A stretch of 10,256 bases of DNA, taken from positions 1-10,256 of the forward strand of contig CAJAHZ010000080.1 of the NCBI GenBank assembly GCA_903939665.1, written 5' to 3'. Every line of letters begins with the position of its first letter. Position 1 is the stretch's first letter. Made by a program: the position numbers and the translations under genes. This DNA comes from an uncultured Pseudomonadota bacterium (GTDB lineage Bacteria > Pseudomonadota > Gammaproteobacteria > Burkholderiales > Rhodocyclaceae). This document shows, one piece after another, positions 1 through 7,177 of the stretch. Below the pieces are notes generated by a model. That model was not told the origin of the DNA, searched no databases, and was given only the letters and a program-made list of their open reading frames with translations.

Positions 1-1
1 A

Positions 2-133
2 GCAGTCGCCCGCAACAACCTTTTCTTCATACCTCCCGAGTTGATTCAGCGCCACACGCCGCGCCTGCTCGACGGCGCTGAATTGCTTTGTCAGCACCTT
101 GAGACGACGCGTAACAGACGGTCGGGGAAATAA
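2..133 (+). CDS. Possible C-terminal fragment of an unidentified protein, cut by the left edge
   Basis: A plus-strand frame is open from the window edge to a TAA at 131-133 and gives 43 residues ending in HLETTRNRRSGK. Third codon positions are GC-rich, as in the neighbouring real genes, and an apparent intergenic gap follows the stop. I do not recognise the protein. The opposite strand is also open here: a minus-strand frame from about position 167 to the left edge reads VEQARRVALNQLGRYEEK and also looks gene-like, but it has no convincing start codon with a Shine-Dalgarno sequence. Only one of the two can be the main gene. I slightly favour the plus strand because it needs no start inside the window. 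If real, this gene converges on the J-like gene that ends at 301. Confidence 0.25.
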   Translation, partial: AVARNNLFFIPPELIQRHTPRLLDGAELLCQHLETTRNRRSGK

Positions 134-300
134 GGCGCTATACGCGTAGTTTCGGAGTCAGGCGGTTATCGTTTTGGGCGAATGCAATGGTTTGGATTAG
201 AAGGCCACTGCCGCATCAGAAGCAAATGGCCTGGTCCATTCTTGCCTCGAACCGTTGTGCTGGCGAGCGCGCCACAAGCGACGTAGTTGCTTGCGTCGAC
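134..300. other. Intergenic stretch without a supported gene
   Basis: No frame here has both a plausible start and a recognisable product. There is a 5-bp inverted repeat, GGCCA at 203-207 and TGGCC at 227-231. A weak potential hairpin lies around 272-298, just past the stop of the J-like gene. Neither is followed by a T-run, so I do not call a terminator. Confidence 0.4.
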
Positions 301-987
301 TTAAAATCGGCGGTAACGACTGTTTTCAGATTCGAGTTGGCGGAGGTATGCTTTGTCTTTTGCAAGACGGCTTTGAGCTTCAGATTGTTGTTGGCGCCGG
401 ACATTCTCTTCCTGACGCGCCTGAGATTCCGACTCCCTGCGCACGCGCTCTTCCGCATTCGCGTTGGCTTGCGTAATCTGTGCGCCTTGCCGGCGCGCCG
501 CTTCTATCTCGTATTGTTGTTGTCGTTCTTGTCGTTGCTGTTCGAGGCGGCTTTCCTTGGCTGCTCGAAGTTCTGCTTGAAGCTCTGCTTGCTCCGCTCT
601 TTGGGACGCCGCCAGGACTTCTGCTGCGAGGGCGCGCTCTTTCTCAATAAATGCCGCCTCTTTGTCTTTTGAGTATTTGTTGTAACCAAAACCACAAACC
701 CCAATCAACAAGCCGGCAAACAGCAGCTTTTTGATTGGAGAGCTGCCTCCGTCGTCATAAATAACGGTGCCTGAAGATGCGTCGGCATCTGCTAAGGTCT
801 TGTCGTAACGGAGTCGACGAGCCGGTTCGGATAAGGTCGAAAACGCCTCGTTAAGAACTATTCGTGCATTTGTCGCATCCGGGTCAGTATCGACGATTTT
901 TGCGGAAAGCCGTTGATAAGAAGAGAGAATCGCCTCTGGGCTCGCCGTCTTGCTAAGTTCAAGCAGATCGTAAAGTGTCTTTTTCAC
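301..987 (-). CDS. Membrane-anchored J-domain-like protein lacking HPD, with C-terminal coiled coil
   Basis: This is a 228-residue protein in three parts. Residues 2-66 (KKTLYDLLELS ... LNEAFSTLSEPARRLRYD) follow the DnaJ J-domain pattern: helix I YDLLEL, helix II with SSYQRLSAK, helix III NEAFSTLSEPARRLRYD. The HPD tripeptide that normally activates DnaK ATPase is absent; the corresponding loop reads IVDTDPDA. Residues 88-104 form one transmembrane segment (LLFAGLLIGVCGFGYNK). Residues 107-225 are almost entirely charged and glutamine-rich helix, a probable coiled coil. I chose the GTG at 987 because the J-like homology begins there and GAGG lies six bases upstream. The frame is open further upstream to 1173, but that part overlaps the lipoprotein gene and shows no family resemblance. 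The J-like domain is probably cytoplasmic with the coiled coil beyond the membrane; this topology is inferred. Its function is unknown, perhaps scaffolding rather than chaperone stimulation. Confidence 0.8.
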   Translation of the reverse strand: MKKTLYDLLELSKTASPEAILSSYQRLSAKIVDTDPDATNARIVLNEAFSTLSEPARRLRYDKTLADADASSGTVIYDDGGSSPIKKLLFAGLLIGVCGFGYNKYSKDKEAAFIEKERALAAEVLAASQRAEQAELQAELRAAKESRLEQQRQERQQQYEIEAARRQGAQITQANANAEERVRRESESQARQEENVRRQQQSEAQSRLAKDKAYLRQLESENSRYRRF

Positions 988-1015
988 CCGGAACCTCACC
1001 CAATGCAGAAGAAAT

Positions 1016-1045
1016 ATTATCGCGGCATTGTCACATAACCGATAA
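1016..1045 (-). promoter_or_regulatory. Weak candidate sigma-70 promoter for the J-like gene
   Basis: On the minus strand a GATAAT hexamer (1016-1021) matches the -10 consensus at five of six positions. A poor -35 candidate, TTATCG (1040-1045), lies 18 bases upstream. The region between the two genes is clearly more AT-rich than its surroundings. The implied transcript start, near 1009, would give a leader of about 20 bases before the GTG at 987. The -35 is weak, so this is only a suggestion; readthrough from the lipoprotein gene is an alternative. Confidence 0.25.
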
Positions 1046-1111
1046 ACATTGAAAAGTGAATAGTTATTGGTTATTTGTTCACGGATCTTCTGCAATAGCG
1101 CCTCGTTCGTT

Positions 1112-1318
1112 TCAACGTTTATCTTCCGCCGCATCGGTTGAGCGCTGCTCCCCGGCCTTGATGCTGGCGTCAAGTTTTTGCGTCAGTTGTGCGGCTGTTT
1201 CCTTTGCCTGCTTCGCCTGTTCGGCCTGTAGTTTGGCTGTGGTGGCGGTGGCGACGGCGACGTCAGCACCGCAGGCGGTGAGCGACAGGCATAGGGCGGC
1301 AACAATAAACGGGCGCAT
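1112..1318 (-). CDS. Small predicted lipoprotein with coiled-coil tail
   Basis: This 68-residue protein starts MRPFIVAALCLSLTACG. That is a short lipoprotein signal peptide with a clear lipobox (LTAC) and Cys16 as the expected lipidated residue. Glycine at position +2 favours the outer membrane under the Lol sorting rule known from enterobacteria. The remaining 50 or so residues are rich in Ala, Gln, Lys and Glu (KLQAEQAKQAKETAAQ) and likely form one helix or coiled coil, loosely like Lpp-type proteins, although I see no firm family match. I chose the ATG at 1318 because AGAGGAAAG lies just upstream; an in-frame ATG at 1357 would bury the signal peptide behind 13 polar residues. The gene lies 124 bp upstream of the J-like gene on the same strand and diverges from the rhodanese gene. 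No function can be assigned. Confidence 0.75.
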   Translation of the reverse strand: MRPFIVAALCLSLTACGADVAVATATTAKLQAEQAKQAKETAAQLTQKLDASIKAGEQRSTDAAEDKR

Positions 1319-1470
1319 GGCTTTCCTCTTCAGGCAGGGGGTTGGTGATTCAGTCATCCGAACTGTAGCGCATCATTGGCAGGTTAGCCGTCTTTGGAAC
1401 CGCGCTCAGCCCTGTCTGTCGAATGGGCTATGCTGTATCAGGCTGAAATGATGTTCAATAAGGGGTTGCC

Positions 1471-1917
1471 ATGTTCAAGCAAGCTTTTGTCGCAGTGCTG
1501 CTCTGCCTTGTCGCAATCGGTGTGCGCGCTGATGTTGTGAATATTGATAATGTTGAACTGGCGCGTCTCGCGGCCAGCGGTGTTGCGGTGATTGATATCC
1601 GCACTGCGCCGGAGTGGAAGGAAACCGGTGTCATTCCGGGCAGTAAATTGATGACTTTTTTTGATGAAAACGGGCAGTCGGATCCCCCCGCCTGGTTGAC
1701 GAAGTTGAAGGCGGTGGTCAAGCCTGAGCAGCCGGTGATTCTGATCTGCCGCAGCGGCAACCGCACGCGAGCGGCAACACAGTTTCTGGCGCAGCAGGCT
1801 GGTTACAGGACCGTCTATAACGCGAGCACGGGCATCAACTCGTGGGCCAGGGAAGGCCGACCCTTGGTGCCGGCATCCAGCGCGGTGGCAACTTGTGCGG
1901 CGGGGGCTCGTTGTTGA
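1471..1917 (+). CDS. Exported single-domain rhodanese-like protein
   Basis: This is a 148-residue protein. Residues 1-20 form a signal peptide (hydrophobic core FVAVLLCLVAIGV, probable cleavage after VRA), so the mature protein should be periplasmic. The rest is one rhodanese domain: VAVIDIRTAPEW (38-49) is the conserved DxR stretch, and CRSGNR (93-98) is the active-site loop with catalytic Cys93, the residue that carries the persulfide in sulfurtransferases. The GINSWAREGRPLV motif near the end is also typical. A short tail adds Cys142 and Cys148, which are not part of the usual fold. The start is supported by AAGGGG at 1460-1465. The gene is divergent from the lipoprotein gene, with 152 bp between their starts, and its stop is only 24 bp from the end of the convergent CorA-like gene. 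Sulfur donor and acceptor are unknown. Confidence 0.9.
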   Translation: MFKQAFVAVLLCLVAIGVRADVVNIDNVELARLAASGVAVIDIRTAPEWKETGVIPGSKLMTFFDENGQSDPPAWLTKLKAVVKPEQPVILICRSGNRTRAATQFLAQQAGYRTVYNASTGINSWAREGRPLVPASSAVATCAAGARC

Positions 1918-1941
1918 GCCTGCTCCTAACTGTGAACTCGC

Positions 1942-3600
1942 TTAGCGCTTGCCCCACAACGCAGCGAGGAAGGCCCTGAGCTTCGCCGTGAAGCCAAGTT
2001 TTTCATCGGACAGGGTCTCGAGGAAGTCGGAGAGACGTTTCGATCGGGAAATGGCGAATAGCACGAACGCGGTGAATACGCCGGTTGCCACGAGTCCATG
2101 CAGCAGCCTCTCGCCCAGCGTTCCTTCGGCAAACGCGATGATGTTCATGCCGAAGTAGCCGGTGGTGACGGTGGCGATCAGGCCGAGGATGGTAATAACG
2201 GTCAGCCGGACGACGGTGTTCGATTGCCGGCGCTGGGAGTCGCTGTCGAGGTAGAGGCTCATTTCCCTGATTTCGTCCCGCACATCGACGTAGAGTTCGT
2301 CGTTGCGCAAGTGATTCGAGCAAAGTCGGAACATGGCCTGCACGTGCGGGCGCTCAGAGAGTTCGTGAAACCAGTAACGGTGCGTGAAGCGCAGGAAGGT
2401 TTCGAAATTGGCGCGGATTCGCCGCTTGAAGCGGCGCACCGACACCTCGTTGTGAATGTCGAGATCGTTCACCGCGTCGACGAGAACTTCTGAAAACACC
2501 AGCAGCGATGCCCGGTGCAGGTGCGAGATCAGAAAAACGAGAAAGTACTGGTGGCGGAATTGCGCCAGTACGCCGCGCTCGGAATCCGAAAAAAATGGCG
2601 AAGCCGCATCGCCGATAACGAGGAAGGCATTGCCGGTGCACACAAAGCGGGTGTTTGGCCCGGCTGCGCTATCGGTCCAGAAGCGATCCTGGCAGTAGCG
2701 TTTCTCAAATTCAACAACGGCGGGTTCATTGACCGGCAGGGCCTCGTTGGGGTGCAGCATGGTGGATAGCCCGGTGCGCACCCAATCTTCGCGGCTCAGC
2801 TTGCGCGGTTGATTGACGGCGAGAAAGGCCATTACCGGCATCCGGTGATATTCGATCAGCCGGTAGCGCAACTCGCCGATTTCATCCGAATGCGCCAGCA
2901 CGAGGGGGCGCAGCAGGCAGGCCCAATGCTCTGAAATGCAAGGGCTGCGATGCTGGCAAACAAAACCCAGATACTTGTCTCGATGCGCCGCATCCGATTT
3001 TGCGATCACCTGCCCGTCGGCGTCGAGCCACTCAGCCAGATAGACGTTGTGCAAGCCATCGCCGCCTTCTTCCCAGCCGGACGGGTAAGCGCGGCCAAAG
3101 CGGAAGAGGACATCGCGCACCTGATCGAGCGGCAAATTTTCTCCGCGTACTTCGACGTTGAGTTGAACGAGATCGAGGTCGTGAAAAAAATACAGGTCGA
3201 CGTGAACGATCTCCAGTTCGATCGGCGCCTGGCCTTTGCGCAGCGTCAGACGTAGCCGGACAATATCTTTGCGGCGAAACACGCGCATCGGCGAGTCTCC
3301 CGCCGGGTCTTCCGGGGCGCCGTGGCGCGATCGGCCTTCGCCATAGAGAAAGCGTTGCACATAAGGCAGGAAGGAGACGAACTCCCGGTAATGGCGTTCC
3401 TTGAAGTGGCTTGGATCGTCGGTGAATTCATCGTCGATCCGCCGCCATGGATGACCGTCCTTCTGCGCGCCGAAAACTTCCCAGTGCCTTCCGCCAGACG
3501 CGTCGGAGGACAAGGGCTCGAGTTGCAGGGGCCAGATCAGGCTGGCATGAAACAAGCGAACGTGTCCGTCGTCCTGGTCGGCGCTGATGGTTTCTGGCAT
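1942..3600 (-). CDS. Divergent CorA-like (2-TM-GxN) membrane protein
   Basis: This is a 552-residue protein, longer than classical CorA magnesium channels (about 320-370 residues). The C-terminal module identifies it. A hydrophobic helix at about 463-481 (LTVITILGLIATVTTGY) runs into GMN at 484-486, the signature of the CorA/Mrs2 superfamily. A short acidic loop follows, then a second helix at about 499-518 (LLHGLVATGVFTAFVLFAIS). The loop lacks the MPE motif common in CorA. A tail of about 34 residues, rich in Lys and Arg, follows the second helix. The N-terminal 460 residues are soluble and charged, with a long helical stretch from about 350 to 450 as expected for the CorA stalk. CorA proteins are pentameric and conduct Mg2+, Co2+ or Ni2+; which ion applies here, if any, cannot be read from sequence. 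The ATG at 3600 has AGAGGGAAA upstream. The 176 bp between this gene and bluB hold no clear terminator. Confidence 0.8.
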   Translation of the reverse strand: MPETISADQDDGHVRLFHASLIWPLQLEPLSSDASGGRHWEVFGAQKDGHPWRRIDDEFTDDPSHFKERHYREFVSFLPYVQRFLYGEGRSRHGAPEDPAGDSPMRVFRRKDIVRLRLTLRKGQAPIELEIVHVDLYFFHDLDLVQLNVEVRGENLPLDQVRDVLFRFGRAYPSGWEEGGDGLHNVYLAEWLDADGQVIAKSDAAHRDKYLGFVCQHRSPCISEHWACLLRPLVLAHSDEIGELRYRLIEYHRMPVMAFLAVNQPRKLSREDWVRTGLSTMLHPNEALPVNEPAVVEFEKRYCQDRFWTDSAAGPNTRFVCTGNAFLVIGDAASPFFSDSERGVLAQFRHQYFLVFLISHLHRASLLVFSEVLVDAVNDLDIHNEVSVRRFKRRIRANFETFLRFTHRYWFHELSERPHVQAMFRLCSNHLRNDELYVDVRDEIREMSLYLDSDSQRRQSNTVVRLTVITILGLIATVTTGYFGMNIIAFAEGTLGERLLHGLVATGVFTAFVLFAISRSKRLSDFLETLSDEKLGFTAKLRAFLAALWGKR

Positions 3601-3776
3601 GAAATTTCCCTCTGCTGGTCGCGCTTCGGCAAGATTTTGGTTTGGGCTGCAGGATGCCGGGCATTGTGCGCTGAATTGCTCGTGGCGAATAGTTGTTGCG
3701 CGCTGCTATTGAGAGCGCACCGAACGCCAGGGATTCGGCCCGCGATCAGCGCAGAGAGGCCTTGTGTTGCCGGATT

Positions 3777-4466
3777 TCAGTAGGCTGTTGGCGTCGTCTG
3801 GGCGTTTTCCGGCCAGCGATTCTCGAACAGCACTTGCGCCAGATCGAGACGCTTGCCCCAGCCGGCGTCTTCGAACATCGGTCGCGGGTAGAAGGCCGGT
3901 ACGTGGCCGATGCACAAGATGCCCAGCGGGTGTGCACCTTGCGGCAGGCCGAGCAGGTCGCCAAGCGCTTGCGGTTCGAAGAAGGATACCCAACCGAGCC
4001 CGACCCCTTCGGCGCGTGCGGCCAGCCACATGTTCTGGATAGCGCAGCCGACCGAGGCGATGTCCATTTCGGGTAGTGTGCGGCGACCGATAATGTGTTG
4101 CTCGCGGCCTGGCATGAGGGCGACGACCAGCACCTCGGCGCAGTCGCGGATGCCTTCGATCTTTACCTTGAGGAATTCGTCGTTGCGCGAGGGTAGCGCC
4201 GCGGCAGTGCGCTTACGCTCGGCATCCACCTGCTTGTGCATGCTCTCGCGCAGTGCGGGATTGCTGACACGGATGAAGCGCCACGGCTGCATGTAACCGA
4301 CTGACGGCGCGAGGTGCGCGGCGAGCACCAGTCGTTCGATCAGGCCATCGGGTAGCGGCTTGGCGTCTGATGCAGGCAGAAAGTGGCGCATGTCGCGACG
4401 TTCGCGCAAGGCGCGCCAGAGGGCGGCAATCTCGGCATCGCTGTAACGGTGGTCTTGATCAGGCAT
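3777..4466 (-). CDS. bluB: 5,6-dimethylbenzimidazole synthase BluB
   Basis: This 229-residue protein belongs to the nitroreductase-like flavoprotein family. BluB splits reduced FMN with O2 to form 5,6-dimethylbenzimidazole, the lower-ligand base of cobalamin. Family features in order: RRDMRHF (23-29), APSVGYMQPWRFI (53-65), MDIASVGCAIQNMWLAA (134-150), GLGWVSFF (156-163) and the C-terminal YPRPMFEDAGWGKR. Asp25 and Ser161 sit 136 residues apart and match in position the functionally important Asp and Ser of Sinorhizobium BluB. The substitution pattern separates it from general nitroreductases. The ATG at 4466 has GAGG seven bases upstream and lies 12 bp after the cobB stop, so it is probably the last gene of the operon. 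Because the enzyme needs O2, it implies at least microaerobic growth. Confidence 0.95.
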   Translation of the reverse strand: MPDQDHRYSDAEIAALWRALRERRDMRHFLPASDAKPLPDGLIERLVLAAHLAPSVGYMQPWRFIRVSNPALRESMHKQVDAERKRTAAALPSRNDEFLKVKIEGIRDCAEVLVVALMPGREQHIIGRRTLPEMDIASVGCAIQNMWLAARAEGVGLGWVSFFEPQALGDLLGLPQGAHPLGILCIGHVPAFYPRPMFEDAGWGKRLDLAQVLFENRWPENAQTTPTAY

Positions 4467-4478
4467 GTCTGGCCTCGA

Positions 4479-5762
4479 TTAAGCAAGAAACAGTCGGGCG
4501 GTGGCTTCCGGGTTGGAGGGAAAGTAGAGGTGCAGGTAACTCGCGGTCAGCCGCTGGCGGCGATAAACGCTTTCGCCGTCCAGGCCATCGGGTCGGCAAG
4601 CCCGCGCCAGTGCGGCAAGCGGCGTTTCGGCGTGCGAGTAGTGGAAGGTGTGGCCGCGCAGCCGCCCTTCAGGCAAATCGATTTCCTGCAGGCCCAGCGC
4701 GGCGAGCTTTTTCTGCATTCTGACCTGCCCCGGCAGCAGACCGCCAACGGCATGGCAGTGGCCGTCGATATCGACCAGTGTGTCGAACAGCGCCATCATG
4801 CCGCCGCATTCGGCGAGCAGCGGCTTGCCTGCGGCCACGTGAGCGGCCAGCGATGCCCACAGGGGGCGATTGCCGGCGAGTGTTTCGGCGTGCAGTTCGG
4901 GGTAGCCGCCGGGCAACCAAACGGCATCGCAACTAGGCAGTGCGCCGCCATCAAGTGGCGAAAAGTATTCGAGACGTGCGCCGAGCGCGGCAAGGCAGTC
5001 GAGGTTGGCCGGGTAGAGGAAACAGAAAGCGGCATCGCGCGCGACGGCGATGGTTTTGCCGGCAAGCAGCGGCGGGATTGTTGGCGCGCCGGTCAAGGCG
5101 AAATCGACCGGCGGCGGCAGTGCCGCGGCTGCGGTCGTCGCCAGCAGGTCGGCCATACGCTCGATACGCTGCGTGAGATCGGCAATTTCAGACGCTGGCA
5201 GCAGGCCGAGATGGCGCTCCGGCAGGGCGGCACCGGTGTCGCGCGGCAGGTGGCCGTACCAGGCGATGTCGGGTGGCAGGCTGCTGGCCAGCAACTCGGC
5301 ATGGTAGGCACTGTCGATATGGTTGGCCAAGGCCGCGATGACTGGTGTTCCCGGGCGGAAGTGCTTGAGCCCGTAAGCGATGGCGCCGAAGCTGGTGGCC
5401 ATCGCCGAGCCGTCGATTACGGCGAGGACAGGCAAGCCGAGGCGTGCGGCGAGTTCGGCGGCCGACGGTTCTCCGTCGTAGAGCCCCATCACCCCTTCGA
5501 CGAGAATCAGGTCGGCATCGCGTGCCGCTTCTGCCAGCCGCCATTTGGCGTCGGTTTCACCGCACATCCACAGGTCGACGTTGTAGCAGGGCGCGCCGCT
5601 GGCGATGGCGTGGATCTGCGGATCGAGAAAGTCCGGGCCGCATTTGAAGACGCGAACCTTGCGGCCTTGCCGGGCGTGCAGACGGGCGAGTGCCGCGACA
5701 ACCGTCGTCTTGCCCTGCCCGGAGGCCGGTGCGGCGACCAGCAGCGCAGGGCACGCGACCAT
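4479..5762 (-). CDS. cobB: Cobyrinate a,c-diamide synthase
   Basis: This 427-residue CobB/CbiA-family enzyme performs the ATP- and glutamine-dependent amidation of the a and c side chains of (hydrogeno)cobyrinate in the cytoplasm. The N-terminal dethiobiotin-synthetase-like domain carries a P-loop, ASGQGKTT (13-20), and the FKCGPDFLDP stretch typical of CbiA. The C-terminal class I glutamine amidotransferase domain has the nucleophile in AECGGMM (Cys319) and a late His in SYLHLYF (His411). The length is close to the family's usual 430-460 residues. I chose the ATG at 5762, which overlaps the cobO stop as TAATG and has GGAG five bases upstream; a GTG two codons earlier (5768) is possible. It is also called cbiA. 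The choice between aerobic and anaerobic substrate cannot be made from this gene alone. Confidence 0.95.
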   Translation of the reverse strand: MVACPALLVAAPASGQGKTTVVAALARLHARQGRKVRVFKCGPDFLDPQIHAIASGAPCYNVDLWMCGETDAKWRLAEAARDADLILVEGVMGLYDGEPSAAELAARLGLPVLAVIDGSAMATSFGAIAYGLKHFRPGTPVIAALANHIDSAYHAELLASSLPPDIAWYGHLPRDTGAALPERHLGLLPASEIADLTQRIERMADLLATTAAAALPPPVDFALTGAPTIPPLLAGKTIAVARDAAFCFLYPANLDCLAALGARLEYFSPLDGGALPSCDAVWLPGGYPELHAETLAGNRPLWASLAAHVAAGKPLLAECGGMMALFDTLVDIDGHCHAVGGLLPGQVRMQKKLAALGLQEIDLPEGRLRGHTFHYSHAETPLAALARACRPDGLDGESVYRRQRLTASYLHLYFPSNPEATARLFLA

Positions 5763-6385
5763 TACCACTCCAGTCCCGGCATGCCTTTGACGCCGGCCTG
5801 GAAGGCGTGTTTGACGAGCGCCATTTCGGTGACGGTATCGGCGGCTTCGATCAGCGCGTCGGGTGCGCCGCGACCGGTGATGATGACGTGCTGCATTGGC
5901 GCGCGGGCGGCCAGTGCAGCAAGCACCGGCGCGGTGTCCAGCCAGCCGTATTTCAGCGCGTAGGTGAATTCGTCAAGTACGACGAGGCCTATTCCAGGAT
6001 CGGCAAAATAGCCACAAGCCAATTCCCACGCGGTACGCGCCGCCGCAGCGTCACGCGAACTGTCCTGCGTTTCCCAGGTAAAACCTTCGCCCGAGACATG
6101 CCAGTTCAGGCAACCGGGAGTCGTCTGCGCAACGCGGCGGTAAAAGCCTTCTTCACCGGTATCGGATCTTCCTTTGACAAACTGGATGACGGCTACCTTC
6201 ATGTCGTGGCCGAGTGCGCGGGCCACCACGCCGAACGCGGCAGAAGATTTGCCTTTGCCGTTGCCGGTGTTGATCACCAGTACGCCGCGCTCTTCCTGCG
6301 CAGCGGCGATCTTTTCGTCGATCACCGCTTTTTTGCGCGCCATGCGCGTGTGGTAGCGGGCTTCCTTGTCCTGGTCTTCGGCCAT
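5762..6385 (-). CDS. cobO: Corrinoid (cob(I)alamin/cob(I)yrinate) adenosyltransferase
   Basis: This 207-residue protein is of the CobO/CobA/BtuR type, which moves the 5'-deoxyadenosyl group of ATP to cob(I)alamin or cob(I)yrinic acid a,c-diamide. The modified P-loop GNGKGKSS (41-48) is the family signature. Also conserved are VAVIQFVKG (64-72), the Walker-B-like VVLDEF (135-140) followed by TYALKYGWL, and the C-terminal VTEM...KHAFQAGVKGMPGLEW ending shared across the family. Length is typical (about 200 residues). The ATG at 6385 follows GAGAAG and lies 12 bp after the btuD stop. The stop overlaps the start of cobB by one base. Its position between uptake and synthesis genes fits a role in adenosylating both imported and newly made corrinoids. 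Confidence 0.95.
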   Translation of the reverse strand: MAEDQDKEARYHTRMARKKAVIDEKIAAAQEERGVLVINTGNGKGKSSAAFGVVARALGHDMKVAVIQFVKGRSDTGEEGFYRRVAQTTPGCLNWHVSGEGFTWETQDSSRDAAAARTAWELACGYFADPGIGLVVLDEFTYALKYGWLDTAPVLAALAARAPMQHVIITGRGAPDALIEAADTVTEMALVKHAFQAGVKGMPGLEW

Positions 6386-6397
6386 GCGGCTTCTCGC

Positions 6398-7177
6398 TTA
6401 AAGGGGGATGAAGCTGATTCGGCCATCGCATTCGACGGCCTGCAGCGGGTATTGGTAGAGCGCCGACAGGCGTTCGGCTGTCAGGATCTCTTTGGCCGGC
6501 CCACTTTCGGTCGTGCCATCGCCGTGGATGAGCAAGGCACGGTCGCAAAAGCGCCAGGCAAGGGCGGGCTCGTGCAGGACCATGGCCACGCCGGCGCCGC
6601 AATCGCGAGCCGCGCCGGCAAATAGTTCGAGCATGGCAATCTGGTGCTTCAGATCGAGGTGGGCAATCGGTTCGTCGAGCAGAAAAAGCCGCGGCGCCTG
6701 CGTCAGCAAGGTGGCGATCGCCAGCCGCTGGCGCTCGCCTCCGGATAGGGTTTGCACGTCGCGCTGTTCAAATTCGGCAAGATCAACTGCCGCCAACGCC
6801 TGACGGACAATTTTTGCATCCGCCGCAGACTCCCAGTCCCAGCGGGCCAGATGCGGGTGACGCCCGACCAGCGCGGTTTCCAGCACGGTCGAGGCGAAGG
6901 CGTCGCCGCGTGCCTGTGGCAGCCAGCCGCGAACCAGCGCGCTCTGGTGCGGACCGAGTGCCGCATAGCTGCTCCCATCGAGCAGTACCTCGCCAGACTG
7001 TGCGTTGCGTAGCCCGGCCAGCACCGAGAGCAGTGTCGATTTACCCGCGCCGTTGCGTCCGAGGATGGCCAGCCGCTCGCCGGCTTGCAAGGTCAGGTCG
7101 AGATCGCGGCAAACAGAATGGCCGCCGATGCTGACGGTGAGTTTGCAAATTTCGAGCAGGGGCGCGATGGTCGTCAT
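6398..7177 (-). CDS. btuD: Cobalamin-type ABC transporter ATP-binding protein
   Basis: This 259-residue ATPase is of the FecE/BtuD/FhuC class. Visible motifs: Walker A GRNGAGKST (40-48), Q-loop LPQ (Gln88), signature LSGGE (144-148), Walker B LFLLDEP (164-170), a D-loop AHLD and the switch His202 (LHEP). It would hydrolyse ATP on the inner face of the cytoplasmic membrane to power the partner permease encoded just upstream. The ATG at 7177 overlaps the permease stop as TGATG, a classic coupling arrangement. The same frame is open much further upstream to 7699, but that extension runs antisense-like through the permease gene and has a low-complexity Arg/Ala composition, so it is not coding. 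Cobalamin as substrate is inferred from the riboswitch and neighbours. Siderophore or heme transporters share these motifs. Confidence 0.92.
   Translation of the reverse strand: MTTIAPLLEICKLTVSIGGHSVCRDLDLTLQAGERLAILGRNGAGKSTLLSVLAGLRNAQSGEVLLDGSSYAALGPHQSALVRGWLPQARGDAFASTVLETALVGRHPHLARWDWESAADAKIVRQALAAVDLAEFEQRDVQTLSGGERQRLAIATLLTQAPRLFLLDEPIAHLDLKHQIAMLELFAGAARDCGAGVAMVLHEPALAWRFCDRALLIHGDGTTESGPAKEILTAERLSALYQYPLQAVECDGRISFIPL

Noticed and set aside
187..672. 161-codon plus-strand frame opposite the J-like gene
   Set aside because: Its Leu/Phe/Arg-rich translation is what the reverse complement of a Glu/Gln/Ala coiled-coil gene produces, and it has no supporting start signal.
988..1173. 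Upstream extension of the J-like gene
   Set aside because: It overlaps the lipoprotein gene and is AT-rich intergenic sequence elsewhere; the J-like pattern and a GAGG site support the GTG at 987.
3720..3738. Inverted repeat CCGAA/TTCGG downstream of bluB as a terminator
   Set aside because: The stem is only five base pairs with a nine-base loop and no following T-run on the minus strand.
4383..5963. 526-codon open frame on the plus strand, antisense to cobB and bluB
   Set aside because: It is fully antisense to two strongly identified enzymes, its Gly/Arg/Gln-rich product has no domain, and long antisense frames are expected in GC-rich codon usage.
5690..6625. 311-codon open frame on the plus strand, antisense to cobO and the end of btuD
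   Set aside because: It lies opposite well-supported genes and the translated product shows no recognisable family.
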